From Streptomyces sp. 840.1 (GTDB lineage: Bacteria > Actinomycetota > Actinomycetes > Streptomycetales > Streptomycetaceae), in assembly GCF_003751445.1 (NCBI RefSeq), contig NZ_RJUU01000001.1, positions 4,655,001 through 4,719,000 on the forward strand: a stretch of DNA of 64,000 nt, read 5' to 3'. A program made the translations under genes and the position numbers. Shown here one piece after another: positions 23,731 through 31,812 of this stretch. A model generated the notes under the pieces. It saw nothing but the letters and a program-made list of their open reading frames with translations. It did no database searches and was not told the DNA's origin. Numbering within the stretch: the first letter of the stretch is position 1; every line of letters starts with the position of its first letter.

Positions 23731-26442
23731 GTGGCTGAGACGGCATCGAAGAAGACGGCAGACAACCGACCGCGCCTGCTCCTGATGGACGGGCACTCCC
23801 TGGCGTACCGGGCGTTCTTTGCGCTGCCTGCGGAGAATTTCACGACCGGGGCGGGGCAGCCGACGAACGCGGTGTACGGCTTCGCGTCGATGCTGGCGAA
23901 CACGCTGCGTGACGAGGCGCCGACGCATTTCGCCGTGGCGTTCGACGTGTCCCGCAAGACCTGGCGCTCGGAGGAGTTCCCCGAGTACAAGGCGAACCGG
24001 TCGAAGACCCCGGACGAGTTCAAAGGCCAGGTCGAGCTGATCGGGGAGCTGCTCGACGCGATGCACGCCGACCGTTTCGCGATCGACGGTTTCGAGGCGG
24101 ACGACGTGATCGCCACGCTGGCCACCCAGGCCGAGGCGGCCGGGTTCGAGGTGCTGATCGTCACCGGTGACCGGGATTCCTTCCAGCTGATCACGGACAA
24201 CGTGACGGTGCTGTACCCGACCAAGGGTGTCTCCGAGCTGACCCGCTTCACCCCGGCGAAGGTCGAGGAGAAGTACGGGCTCACCCCGCAGCAGTACCCG
24301 GATTTCGCGGCGCTGCGCGGTGACCCGTCGGACAACCTTCCGGGCATCCCCGGGGTCGGCGAGAAGACGGCCGCGAAGTGGATCAACCAGTTCGGTTCGT
24401 TCGACGAGCTGGTGGAGCGGGCCGAGGAGGTCAAGGGCAAGGCCGGGCAGAATTTCCGCGACCACCTGGACGCGGTGCGGCTGAACCGGCGGCTGACCGA
24501 GATGGTCCGCGACGTCGCGCTGCCGAAGACCCCCGTCGACCTCGAGCGCGCCCCGTACGACCGCACCGCGGTCACCGGAGTGCTCGACGTGCTGGAGATC
24601 CGCAACCCGAGCCTGCGCGAGCGGCTGCTGGCCGTGGACCCGGGCAAGGCGGAGGACGAGGCCCCGGCGCCGGCCGCGGGCATCGAGCTGGACGGCGCGG
24701 TGCTGGGCGCGGGCGAGGTCGCCCCCTGGCTGGCCGAGCACGGCGGGCAGCCGCTCGGCGTCTCCACGGCCGACACCTGGGCGCTCGGCAGCGGCACGGT
24801 CACCGAGATCGCGCTCGCCGCGGCCGGCGGGGCCGCCGCCTGGTTCGACCCCGCACAGCTCGACGAGGCCGACGAGCAGGCGTTCGCGGCCTGGGTCTCG
24901 GACGCCACCCGGCCGAAGGTCATGCACAACGCGAAGAGCGCCATGCGGGTCTTCCCGGAGCACGGCTGGCGGATCGAGGGCGTCTCGATGGACACCGCGC
25001 TCGCCGCGTACCTGGTCAAGCCCGGCCGGCGCTCCTTCGCGCTGGACGCCCTGGCGGTGGAGTACCTCGGGCGGGAGCTGGCCCCGGCGGCCGCCTCGGA
25101 CGGGCAGCTCGCCTTCGGCGCGGACGACCGCGCGGAGGCCGACGCGCTGATGGCGCAGGCCCGTGCGGTCCTGGACCTCGGGGACGCGTTCACCACCCGG
25201 CTCAAGGAGGTCGGCGCCGCCGAGCTGCTCCACGACATGGAGCTGCCGACGTCCATCCTGCTGGCCCGCCTGGAGCGGCACGGCATCGCGGCGGACCGCT
25301 CCCATCTGGAGGGCATGGAGCAGCAGTTCGCGGGCGCCGTGCAGCAGGCGGTGAAGGAGGCGCACGCGGCGGTCGGCCGGGAGTTCAACCTCGGCTCGCC
25401 CAAGCAGCTCCAGGAAGTGCTGTTCGGCGAGCTGGGTCTGCCGAAGACGAAGAAGACGAAGACCGGTTTCACCACGGATGCCGACGCGCTGGCGTGGCTG
25501 GCCGCGCAGACGGAGCACGAGCTGCCCGTCATCATGCTGCGCCACCGCGAGCAGGCGAAGCTCCGGGTGACGGTCGAGGGCCTGGTCAAGACGATCGCGG
25601 CGGACGGCCGCATCCACACCACGTTCAACCAGACGGTGGCGGCGACCGGCCGGCTCTCCTCGACCGACCCCAACCTGCAGAACATCCCCGTCCGTACGGA
25701 CGAGGGCCGGGCGATCCGCCGGGGCTTCGTCGTCGGCGAGGGCTTCGAGACGCTCATGACGGCGGACTACAGCCAGATCGAACTGCGGGTGATGGCCCAC
25801 CTCTCCGAGGACGCTGGCCTGATCGAGGCGTTCACCTCCGGTGAGGACCTGCACACCACGGTCGCCTCACAGGTCTTCGGCGTCGAGAAGACCGCCGTCG
25901 ACCCGGAGATGCGGCGCAAGATCAAGGCCATGAGCTACGGGCTGGCCTACGGTCTCTCCGCGTTCGGCCTCTCCCAGCAGCTGAACATCGAGGCGGGCGA
26001 GGCCCGCGGCCTGATGGACACCTACTTCGAGCGCTTCGGCGGGGTCCGTGACTATCTGCACCGGGTGGTCGAGGAGGCCCGAGCCACCGGTTACACGGAG
26101 ACGGTCTTCGGCCGCCGCCGCTACCTGCCCGACCTGAACAGCGACAACCGCCAGCGCAGGGAGACGGCCGAGCGGATGGCGCTCAACGCCCCGATCCAGG
26201 GCACGGCGGCGGACATCGTGAAGGTCGCGATGCTCCAGGTCGACCGGGCGCTCACCGAGGCGGAGCTGACGTCCCGGATGCTCCTCCAGGTGCATGACGA
26301 AATCGTGCTGGAGATCGCCGCGGGCGAGCGGGAGCAGGTGGAGAGCATCCTGCGCCACGAGATGTCGACCGCGGTGCAGCTGCGCGCCCCGCTCGATGTG
26401 TCGGTCGGCGTCGGCACGGACTGGGAGTCCGCGGCGCACTGA
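23731..26442 (+). CDS. polA: DNA polymerase I
   Basis: The product is 903 residues. The N-terminal 5'-3' exonuclease has LLLMDGHSLAYRAFFAL, the acidic EADDVIATLA and GDRDSFQLI, and the helix-hairpin-helix LPGIPGVGEKTA. The polymerase domain has motif A MTADYSQIELRVMAHLS, motif B RRKIKAMSYGLAYGLS and motif C LQVHDEIVLE. The middle 3'-5' exonuclease domain is present in outline, but DxE is replaced by TAD, and the second Asp by Ser in HNAKSAM, so proofreading is presumably absent, as in other actinobacterial Pol I. GTG at 23731 follows a G-rich site; an upstream TTG at 23701 is less likely. Confidence 0.97.
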   Translation: MAETASKKTADNRPRLLLMDGHSLAYRAFFALPAENFTTGAGQPTNAVYGFASMLANTLRDEAPTHFAVAFDVSRKTWRSEEFPEYKANRSKTPDEFKGQVELIGELLDAMHADRFAIDGFEADDVIATLATQAEAAGFEVLIVTGDRDSFQLITDNVTVLYPTKGVSELTRFTPAKVEEKYGLTPQQYPDFAALRGDPSDNLPGIPGVGEKTAAKWINQFGSFDELVERAEEVKGKAGQNFRDHLDAVRLNRRLTEMVRDVALPKTPVDLERAPYDRTAVTGVLDVLEIRNPSLRERLLAVDPGKAEDEAPAPAAGIELDGAVLGAGEVAPWLAEHGGQPLGVSTADTWALGSGTVTEIALAAAGGAAAWFDPAQLDEADEQAFAAWVSDATRPKVMHNAKSAMRVFPEHGWRIEGVSMDTALAAYLVKPGRRSFALDALAVEYLGRELAPAAASDGQLAFGADDRAEADALMAQARAVLDLGDAFTTRLKEVGAAELLHDMELPTSILLARLERHGIAADRSHLEGMEQQFAGAVQQAVKEAHAAVGREFNLGSPKQLQEVLFGELGLPKTKKTKTGFTTDADALAWLAAQTEHELPVIMLRHREQAKLRVTVEGLVKTIAADGRIHTTFNQTVAATGRLSSTDPNLQNIPVRTDEGRAIRRGFVVGEGFETLMTADYSQIELRVMAHLSEDAGLIEAFTSGEDLHTTVASQVFGVEKTAVDPEMRRKIKAMSYGLAYGLSAFGLSQQLNIEAGEARGLMDTYFERFGGVRDYLHRVVEEARATGYTETVFGRRRYLPDLNSDNRQRRETAERMALNAPIQGTAADIVKVAMLQVDRALTEAELTSRMLLQVHDEIVLEIAAGEREQVESILRHEMSTAVQLRAPLDVSVGVGTDWESAAH

Positions 26443-26444
26443 AA

Positions 26445-26501
26445 GCCGGGGCCGTCGGGGCCCCCGGGCCGCGCGGGTCCTGCGCGTCCCCGGGCCCCGG
26501 C
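26445..26501. terminator. Terminator between polA and the DUF4184 gene
   Basis: GCCGGGGCC (26445-26453) pairs with GGCCCCGGC (26493-26501); further GC-rich pairing (CCCCGGG elements) fills the interior. Placed between convergent genes. Confidence 0.6.
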
Positions 26502-26512
26502 GGGCGCCGCCC

Positions 26513-27379
26513 TCAGCTGTCGGACGGGTTCGTGCTGCGGGCCCGTTCCGCAGCGGGCAGTGGCGGTGCGCCGGGTCCGCCGCGTCCCGGGAGCCGCATC
26601 CACACCCCGTAGAGCACCAGCCCCACCGCGAGTCCGGCGCCCGCGCCGAAGCACGCGGTCGGGATGATGTCGAGCGGGGTGTTGATGTGCCCGAAGTACG
26701 CGTACCAGCGCGCGCACCGGTGAGCGGTGCCCAGCAGCACGCACAGCCCGATGGCTCCGCCCGCGTACCACCGCGCCCGCCGCTCCAGCACCGGAACGGA
26801 GGCGGGCGCCGGCTGCGCGCCGGTGCGCCGCAGCGCGGAGAGCGTGAACCAGGCGAGCACGGTCAGCGCCAGGGCCGAAGTGCCGTACTGCACCAGCTGG
26901 AACACCGGGTATCCGCCCACGTCACGGCTGAGCACCGGCACCAGCCGCACCCCCCACCGGTCGTGGTGGGTGAACGCGTCCCAGACGACGTGCGTACCGG
27001 CCCCGATGACCGCCGACGCCACGAACCACGCACCGTCCCGGGCCCCCCGACGCCCCGGGGCGCGACGGGCTCCCCGTACCAGCGCGTACACCCGCCCCTG
27101 ACGCTTCCGAGGCAGCAGCGCCACCAGTGGTTCGCGCAGCAGCAGCCACAGCCCGACGGCCGCCGCCGTGATCAGGACGTCCACCGTGAACACGCCCCAC
27201 ACCGCGTGCGTTACCTCCCCGAACTCCATGGCGCCGGGAACGGCGGTGTCCGCGTAGTACGTGAGGTCGGGGGCGAACGAACCGGCGACGAGAGCCGAGG
27301 CGACGAGCGGCCCGCGCCCTGTTCCGTCGCGGTGGAGCCCCGGCAGGACGGCCGCGGCATGGCTGAGAGTGAACGGCAT
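26513..27379 (-). CDS. DUF4184 family membrane protein
   Basis: The product is 288 residues. It begins MPFTLSHAAAVLP, has SFAPDLTYY, and continues with VIGAGTHVVWDAFTHHDRWG, all hallmarks of DUF4184. These conserved His and Asp residues resemble those of membrane-bound metal-dependent hydrolases (YdjM/LexA-regulated type), but activity is unproven. About six hydrophobic segments are present. Start ATG at 27379. Stand-alone gene convergent with polA. Confidence 0.85.
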   Translation of the reverse strand: MPFTLSHAAAVLPGLHRDGTGRGPLVASALVAGSFAPDLTYYADTAVPGAMEFGEVTHAVWGVFTVDVLITAAAVGLWLLLREPLVALLPRKRQGRVYALVRGARRAPGRRGARDGAWFVASAVIGAGTHVVWDAFTHHDRWGVRLVPVLSRDVGGYPVFQLVQYGTSALALTVLAWFTLSALRRTGAQPAPASVPVLERRARWYAGGAIGLCVLLGTAHRCARWYAYFGHINTPLDIIPTACFGAGAGLAVGLVLYGVWMRLPGRGGPGAPPLPAAERARSTNPSDS

Positions 27380-27565
27380 GGTCGAAGTATGGGTGAGCCA
27401 CCGTCACCGGGCCGCCGCCCCCTGTACACGTTGTGGCCCGGAACGTGAGAAACCGGTGAGAAGCGGTAAGGCCGCTGTGTTCGGGCGCCACAAGTTGCCG
27501 TAGGGTCGCCTGAGTCCAGGCGCAGGGGAGCGCGGACAGCCGACGACGGGGAGGGCCCACACGTT

Positions 27566-29329
27566 ATGGCAGTGCAATTCGGTCGCCGACTGCGCAGAGG
27601 AGCGACCACCACTGCTGTGGCCGCCGCCGCCGTCGCGGCACTCTCCGCGTCGCAGGGCCCCGGTTCGCCCCTGATCGCGTCCGAGGACGACCAGCCCGCC
27701 GCCGGTGCGACGCCGTCGGACGACAACGCGGCCTCCGGCAACTCGCCCTACTTCACGGACCTCCCGCCGCTGAACACGCCGGACAAGCCCGGTACTTCCG
27801 TCGATCTGCCGGTGACCGGCAGCGCGGAATCGGGCATACCGGCCTCGATCCTGGCGGCGTACAAGAAGACCCAGCAGACCGTCGCGGGCACGGACGCCGC
27901 CTGCCGGCTGCCGTGGCAGCTCCTCGCCGCGATCGGGAAGGTCGAGTCCGGCCAGGCCCGCGGCGGCCGCGTCGACGCGCAGGGCACCACGCTCTCCCCG
28001 ATCCTCGGCCCGGCCCTCAACGGCCAGGGCTTCGCCCTGATCAAGGACACCGACAACGGTGCCTACGACGGGGACTCGACGCACGACCGCGCGGTCGGCC
28101 CGATGCAGTTCATCCCGTCCACCTGGGAGACCTGGGGCCAGGACGGCAACGGCGACGGACGCAAGGACCCCAACAACATCTACGACGCGGCCCTGGCCGC
28201 CGGACGCTACCTCTGCGCCGGCTCCCGCGACCTGTCGCTCGCCGCGGACCTGGACCGGGCGGTCCTGAGCTACAACCACTCGGACGAGTACCTGCGTACC
28301 GTCCGCTCCTGGTTCGAGTACTACAAGCGCGGCACCCACGAGGTCCCGGACGGCAGCGGCGTCCTGCCCGCCGTCCTCGGCAGCGGCAACGACACCGTCC
28401 GGGACCCGGCCCCCGGCCGCGCCGGCACCACGCCCTCACCCGGCCCGTCGCCCACGCCGCACGGTTCGACGACTCCGAAGCCCCCTTCGAAGCCGAGCCC
28501 CGGCCCGTCGGACCCCGGCGGTCCGGCCGAGAAGCCGTCCTACCCGCCGCTGACGCCCGACCCCACGCCGTCCCAGGTCCTCGCCGGTGTGCGGAACGCG
28601 GGCACCGGCGAGCTGACCGCCACGGCGGGCGACGCGTTCGCCGAGCGGATCAAGGTGCGGGCGCGGAACGGCCTCGGCGGCCCGCTCGCCAAGGTGTCCG
28701 TGACCTTCGCCGTCACCGGTGACACCGACGCCGCCTTCACCGGCGGGAAGCGCACCGTCATCCTCACCACGGGCGCCGACGGCACGGTCACCGCACCCGT
28801 ACTGAAGGCGGGCGAGAAGACGGGCGGGTTCACCGTGCGGGCGACGGCCACCGGCACCTCGCTGCCCGCCGTGAGCTACCCCGCGACGGTCACCGCCAGG
28901 CAGGCCGACACGATCGCCAGGACCGGCACCGAGAAGCTGACGGCCGAGACCGGCGCCACCTTCGACGACATCGCGTTCAAGGCGCTGTACAAGAAGGCGG
29001 CCGCCGACGGTGTCGCCGTCACCGCCACCATGATCACCGACGACGAGAAGCCGGTCGAGAACGACAAGGGCCCCTACTTCGAGGAGAAGGACGGCAAGCA
29101 GGTCCGCACTCTGACGGAGCTGAGCACCGACGCCGACGGGAAGCTCGTCCTCGCCAAGATCCACGCCGGTGACACCGCGGGCACGTACAAGCTGCGCCTC
29201 ACCGCCGAGGGCGGCGCCACCGTCGTCATCGAGCTGACGGTCGAAGCGGCGACCGATGCCGGAACCGGCACCGGCGCCGGAACGGGCACCGAGACCGGCA
29301 CCGGGACAGGCCCCGAGGCCGGCGCCTGA
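27566..29329 (+). CDS. Secreted lytic transglycosylase with Ig-like C-terminal repeats
   Basis: The product is 587 residues. An N-terminal export signal (RRLRRGATTTAVAAAAVAAL) is followed by a transglycosylase domain (about residues 90-260) with catalytic Glu in AAIGKVESGQARGG and GPMQFIPSTWETWGQDGNGDG, the MltB/SLT-type pattern. A Pro/Ser/Thr-rich linker (about 285-330) leads to two repeated beta-sandwich-like segments (NAGTGELTATAGDAFAE and GTEKLTAETGATFDD) and a Gly/Thr tail. It would cleave peptidoglycan glycan strands outside the cell. GGGGAGGG lies about 10 bases upstream of the ATG. No c-di-AMP riboswitch signature was found in the 186-bp leader region. Confidence 0.87.
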   Translation: MAVQFGRRLRRGATTTAVAAAAVAALSASQGPGSPLIASEDDQPAAGATPSDDNAASGNSPYFTDLPPLNTPDKPGTSVDLPVTGSAESGIPASILAAYKKTQQTVAGTDAACRLPWQLLAAIGKVESGQARGGRVDAQGTTLSPILGPALNGQGFALIKDTDNGAYDGDSTHDRAVGPMQFIPSTWETWGQDGNGDGRKDPNNIYDAALAAGRYLCAGSRDLSLAADLDRAVLSYNHSDEYLRTVRSWFEYYKRGTHEVPDGSGVLPAVLGSGNDTVRDPAPGRAGTTPSPGPSPTPHGSTTPKPPSKPSPGPSDPGGPAEKPSYPPLTPDPTPSQVLAGVRNAGTGELTATAGDAFAERIKVRARNGLGGPLAKVSVTFAVTGDTDAAFTGGKRTVILTTGADGTVTAPVLKAGEKTGGFTVRATATGTSLPAVSYPATVTARQADTIARTGTEKLTAETGATFDDIAFKALYKKAAADGVAVTATMITDDEKPVENDKGPYFEEKDGKQVRTLTELSTDADGKLVLAKIHAGDTAGTYKLRLTAEGGATVVIELTVEAATDAGTGTGAGTGTETGTGTGPEAGA

Positions 29330-29347
29330 CCTGACGTCCGTAACCGC

Positions 29348-29384
29348 AACAGCCCCCGCGCCGGGACCCGGCGCGGGGGCTGTT
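29348..29384. terminator. Bidirectional terminator
   Basis: Perfect 17-bp stem (29348-29364 with 29368-29384) and 3-nt loop between the convergent transglycosylase and SDR genes. Confidence 0.8.
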
Positions 29385-29415
29385 CGCCGTCGTGACGGGT
29401 GCCGGGCGTGAGGTG

Positions 29416-30423
29416 TCAGGGGCTCAGCAGTTCGGCCGAGACCGCCCAGAGGCGCCTGGCGTCGTCGGGGTCGAGTGCCCATTCCTTGACGCCGTGCGGG
29501 TGCTGCGCGAGTTCGGCGTCGTCCGGCACGGTGCGGGCCTCCTGCGCATCGTCGAGGTAGTGGCCTCCGGAGTGGGCGAACTCCGGGGCGACGGCCGCGA
29601 CGACGGTGGTGGCGGCGCCCTGCCCGACCGACTTGTACGAGAACACACCGGCCGCCTCCGCCGCGTCGAGGGAGGCCTTCTGCCGCGCGGTGAAGTTGCG
29701 CTGCAGCCCCGTCGCGACACCGCCGGGGTTCACCGCGTTCGTGACGATGCCGTCCGATGCCCAGAGACGGGTCGCCTCGACGGCGAACAGGGAGTTCGCC
29801 GTCTTCGACTGGGCGTAGGCGATCTGCGGGTCATAGGCGCGACGCTCGAAGTGGAGGTCGTCGAAGTCGATGCCGGCACGCATGTGGGCCGTCGAACTGA
29901 CCGAGACGATCCGTGCCCCGTCGCGGTCGGCGGCGCCCAGAACAAGGGCCTCGTGGAGGCCGGTGGCGAGGGCGAAATGGCCGAGGTGGTTGGTCGCGAA
30001 CTGCAACTCCCAGCCCTCGCGGGTGCGTTCCAGGCCGCCGGTGACCACGCCCGCGTTGTTGACCAGCAGGTGAAGCGGGCCGCTCCACGTGTCGGTGAAC
30101 CGCGTGACGGTACTCCGGTCGGCGAGGTCGAGGCGGACGACCCGGGGCCGGACGCCCCCGGCCGACTCGTGGATCGCCCCGGCGGCGGCGTCACCCGCGG
30201 CGGTGTTCCGGACGGCGAGCGTCACCTCCGCCCCGGCCGCCGTCAGCGCGCGGGCCGTCTCCTTCCCGAGCCCGGCGGAGCCTCCCGTCACGATCGCGCG
30301 GAGGCCGGTGAGGTCGACGCCCTCCAGTACCTCGTCCGCGGTGCTGGAAGCGGTGAAGCGGGTGGAGACCGGGGCGGGGCCGGGGCCGGGAGTGCTGGGG
30401 GAGCTGTGGGGGTGATGAGTCAT
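29416..30423 (-). CDS. Short-chain dehydrogenase/reductase (retinol-dehydrogenase-like)
   Basis: The product is 335 residues. The NAD(P) motif is TGGSAGLGKETARAL, the NNAG strand is LLVNNAGVV, the catalytic Ser is in IVSVSSTAH, and Tyr/Lys are in IAYAQSKTAN. Length and SSTAHMRAGIDFDDLHFERRAYDP place it with the oxidoreductases related to retinol dehydrogenases and WW-domain oxidoreductases; the substrate is unknown. The ATG at 30423 precedes a low-complexity Ser/Pro N-terminus. The longer upstream frame has no family similarity. Confidence 0.88.
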   Translation of the reverse strand: MTHHPHSSPSTPGPGPAPVSTRFTASSTADEVLEGVDLTGLRAIVTGGSAGLGKETARALTAAGAEVTLAVRNTAAGDAAAGAIHESAGGVRPRVVRLDLADRSTVTRFTDTWSGPLHLLVNNAGVVTGGLERTREGWELQFATNHLGHFALATGLHEALVLGAADRDGARIVSVSSTAHMRAGIDFDDLHFERRAYDPQIAYAQSKTANSLFAVEATRLWASDGIVTNAVNPGGVATGLQRNFTARQKASLDAAEAAGVFSYKSVGQGAATTVVAAVAPEFAHSGGHYLDDAQEARTVPDDAELAQHPHGVKEWALDPDDARRLWAVSAELLSP

Positions 30424-30591
30424 GGCGCCGACTGTATGCCGCGGTCCTGCGGGCTCCGGAGGGCGATATCGCGGGGCCGGCCGTCTCCCCTTCCGGTCGC
30501 GGGGTACGCCGGGTGTTCTCATCTCGCGCCCCGGTTGCTACGGTGCCCCAGCCCTGACGCCCCATCAGTTCCGCGCCCCGGGAGGCCGAGT

Positions 30592-30729
30592 TTGCGTGCC
30601 CTAGTCGCCGCCGCCATCGGACTGGCCGCCGCCCTCGCCCTCGTGCTCACCATCAGCGCGGTGGGCGCACCACCCGGCGAGACCTCGCCCAAACCCCTGC
30701 TGACCACCGTCCCGGGCCCCAAGAACTAG
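30592..30729 (+). CDS. Small SPW_0924-family protein (45 aa)
   Basis: A TTG at 30592 preceded by GGGAGG (7 bases) opens a 45-residue protein: a hydrophobic N-terminal helix (LVAAAIGLAAALALVLTISAVG) and a short Pro-rich tail ending VPGPKN. This matches the small SPW_0924 proteins often found just before DUF3068 genes in Streptomyces, as here. Function unknown; probably a single-pass membrane or exported peptide. Confidence 0.75.
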   Translation: MRALVAAAIGLAAALALVLTISAVGAPPGETSPKPLLTTVPGPKN

Positions 30730-30804
30730 CCGCCCGCACCCGCCGCACGAAGCCATCACCGCACCACGCCGTCCGCACCACGCAATGCAGAGGGAGGACA
30801 CCCC

Positions 30805-31812
30805 ATGCGCCGCCGAGCCAGCCTCGTACTCCTGGCCTTCGCCGTCTTCTTCGCCGCGCTGTCGCCGCTGCTGCGCTGGTACGCCTTCCCCCGGCTGGCG
30901 AAGATCCCGCCGAACCAGTACCAGGAGACGGTGCTGGAGGCGAAGCCCGCGACCCTGCTCGACTACAGCACCCTCACGGCCAAGAAGGTCGACAAGATCA
31001 CCATCGTGCAGACGCTCAAGGGTGACGTGGAGGCGTCCGAGAAGATCGAGCGCAGCGCCGGCCGTGACGTGGTCGTCTGGAACGCGCTCTCCTACGTTCA
31101 GGGTCCGGACGGCAAGATGGTGTCCAAGATCCCCGAGCGCTACATCTTCGACGCGCACAGCCAGGCCCCGGTGCACGCCACCGGCGAGATGGTCGACGGC
31201 GACCGGGTCAGCCGCGAGGGCATCGAGTACAAGTGGCCCTTCCTTACGGAGAAGCGCGACTACGAGTACTTCGACGCCCAGACCCGCACCAGCTCGCCCA
31301 TTCACTACAAGGGCACCCAGAACTTCCGGGGCATGGAGGTCTACTACTTCGAGCAGACCATCCCGTGGACGAAGGTCCCGATGCCGAAGACGATGCCCAT
31401 CAAGGGCATCACCCCCGAGCAGATCGCCAAGACCGGGATGACCCGCTGGTACACCACCAAGCGGATGTTCTGGGTCGACCCCGTCACCGGGGCGCCGGTC
31501 AACGGCGAGGAGATCCACAAGGAGGAGATGCGGAACGCGAAGGCGATGGGCATGCCCGAGGACACCGTCACCGTGTTCGCCGGGCACGTGAAGATGCGCG
31601 AGGACTACATCGCCTCGATCGTCGACCAGGTCAAGTCCCAGCGGGTGCTGGTCCTGCTGCTGACCTCGTACCTGCCCTGGGGCTTCCTCCTCCTCGGCGC
31701 GGCGCTCCTGGCCCTCTCGCTCTGGCTGGAGGCCCGCTCCCGGCGGCCGGGCGCACCGAGGCCGCACGCCGCACCGGAACCCGTCCCCGACCCGGAACCT
31801 ACTCCCGCTTGA
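30805..31812 (+). CDS. DUF3068 (PorA-like) membrane-anchored protein
   Basis: The product is 335 residues. An N-terminal membrane segment (SLVLLAFAVFFAALSPLLRWY) and a C-terminal one (VLVLLLTSYLPWGFLLLGAALLALSLWL) flank a large extracytoplasmic domain. The DUF3068/PorA-like pattern is shown by YYFEQTIPWTKVPMP, the MFWVDPVTGAPVNGEEIHKE motif and a Pro-rich cytoplasmic tail. Function is not established. It sits 75 bases after the small protein and overlaps the tail of the converging hrpB gene by 14 bases. Confidence 0.85.
   Translation: MRRRASLVLLAFAVFFAALSPLLRWYAFPRLAKIPPNQYQETVLEAKPATLLDYSTLTAKKVDKITIVQTLKGDVEASEKIERSAGRDVVVWNALSYVQGPDGKMVSKIPERYIFDAHSQAPVHATGEMVDGDRVSREGIEYKWPFLTEKRDYEYFDAQTRTSSPIHYKGTQNFRGMEVYYFEQTIPWTKVPMPKTMPIKGITPEQIAKTGMTRWYTTKRMFWVDPVTGAPVNGEEIHKEEMRNAKAMGMPEDTVTVFAGHVKMREDYIASIVDQVKSQRVLVLLLTSYLPWGFLLLGAALLALSLWLEARSRRPGAPRPHAAPEPVPDPEPTPA

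Noticed and set aside
21288..25757. Single 1489-residue reading frame on the minus strand
   Set aside because: Only 21288-23561 encodes the oxidoreductase. The upstream extension is antisense to polA and open only because of GC-rich codon structure.
27380..27565. c-di-AMP (ydaO-type) riboswitch before the lytic transglycosylase
   Set aside because: Such riboswitches precede cell-wall hydrolase genes in Streptomyces, but the conserved GGGGUGAAUC-like and GUAGGGGA-like blocks are not both present in the right order.
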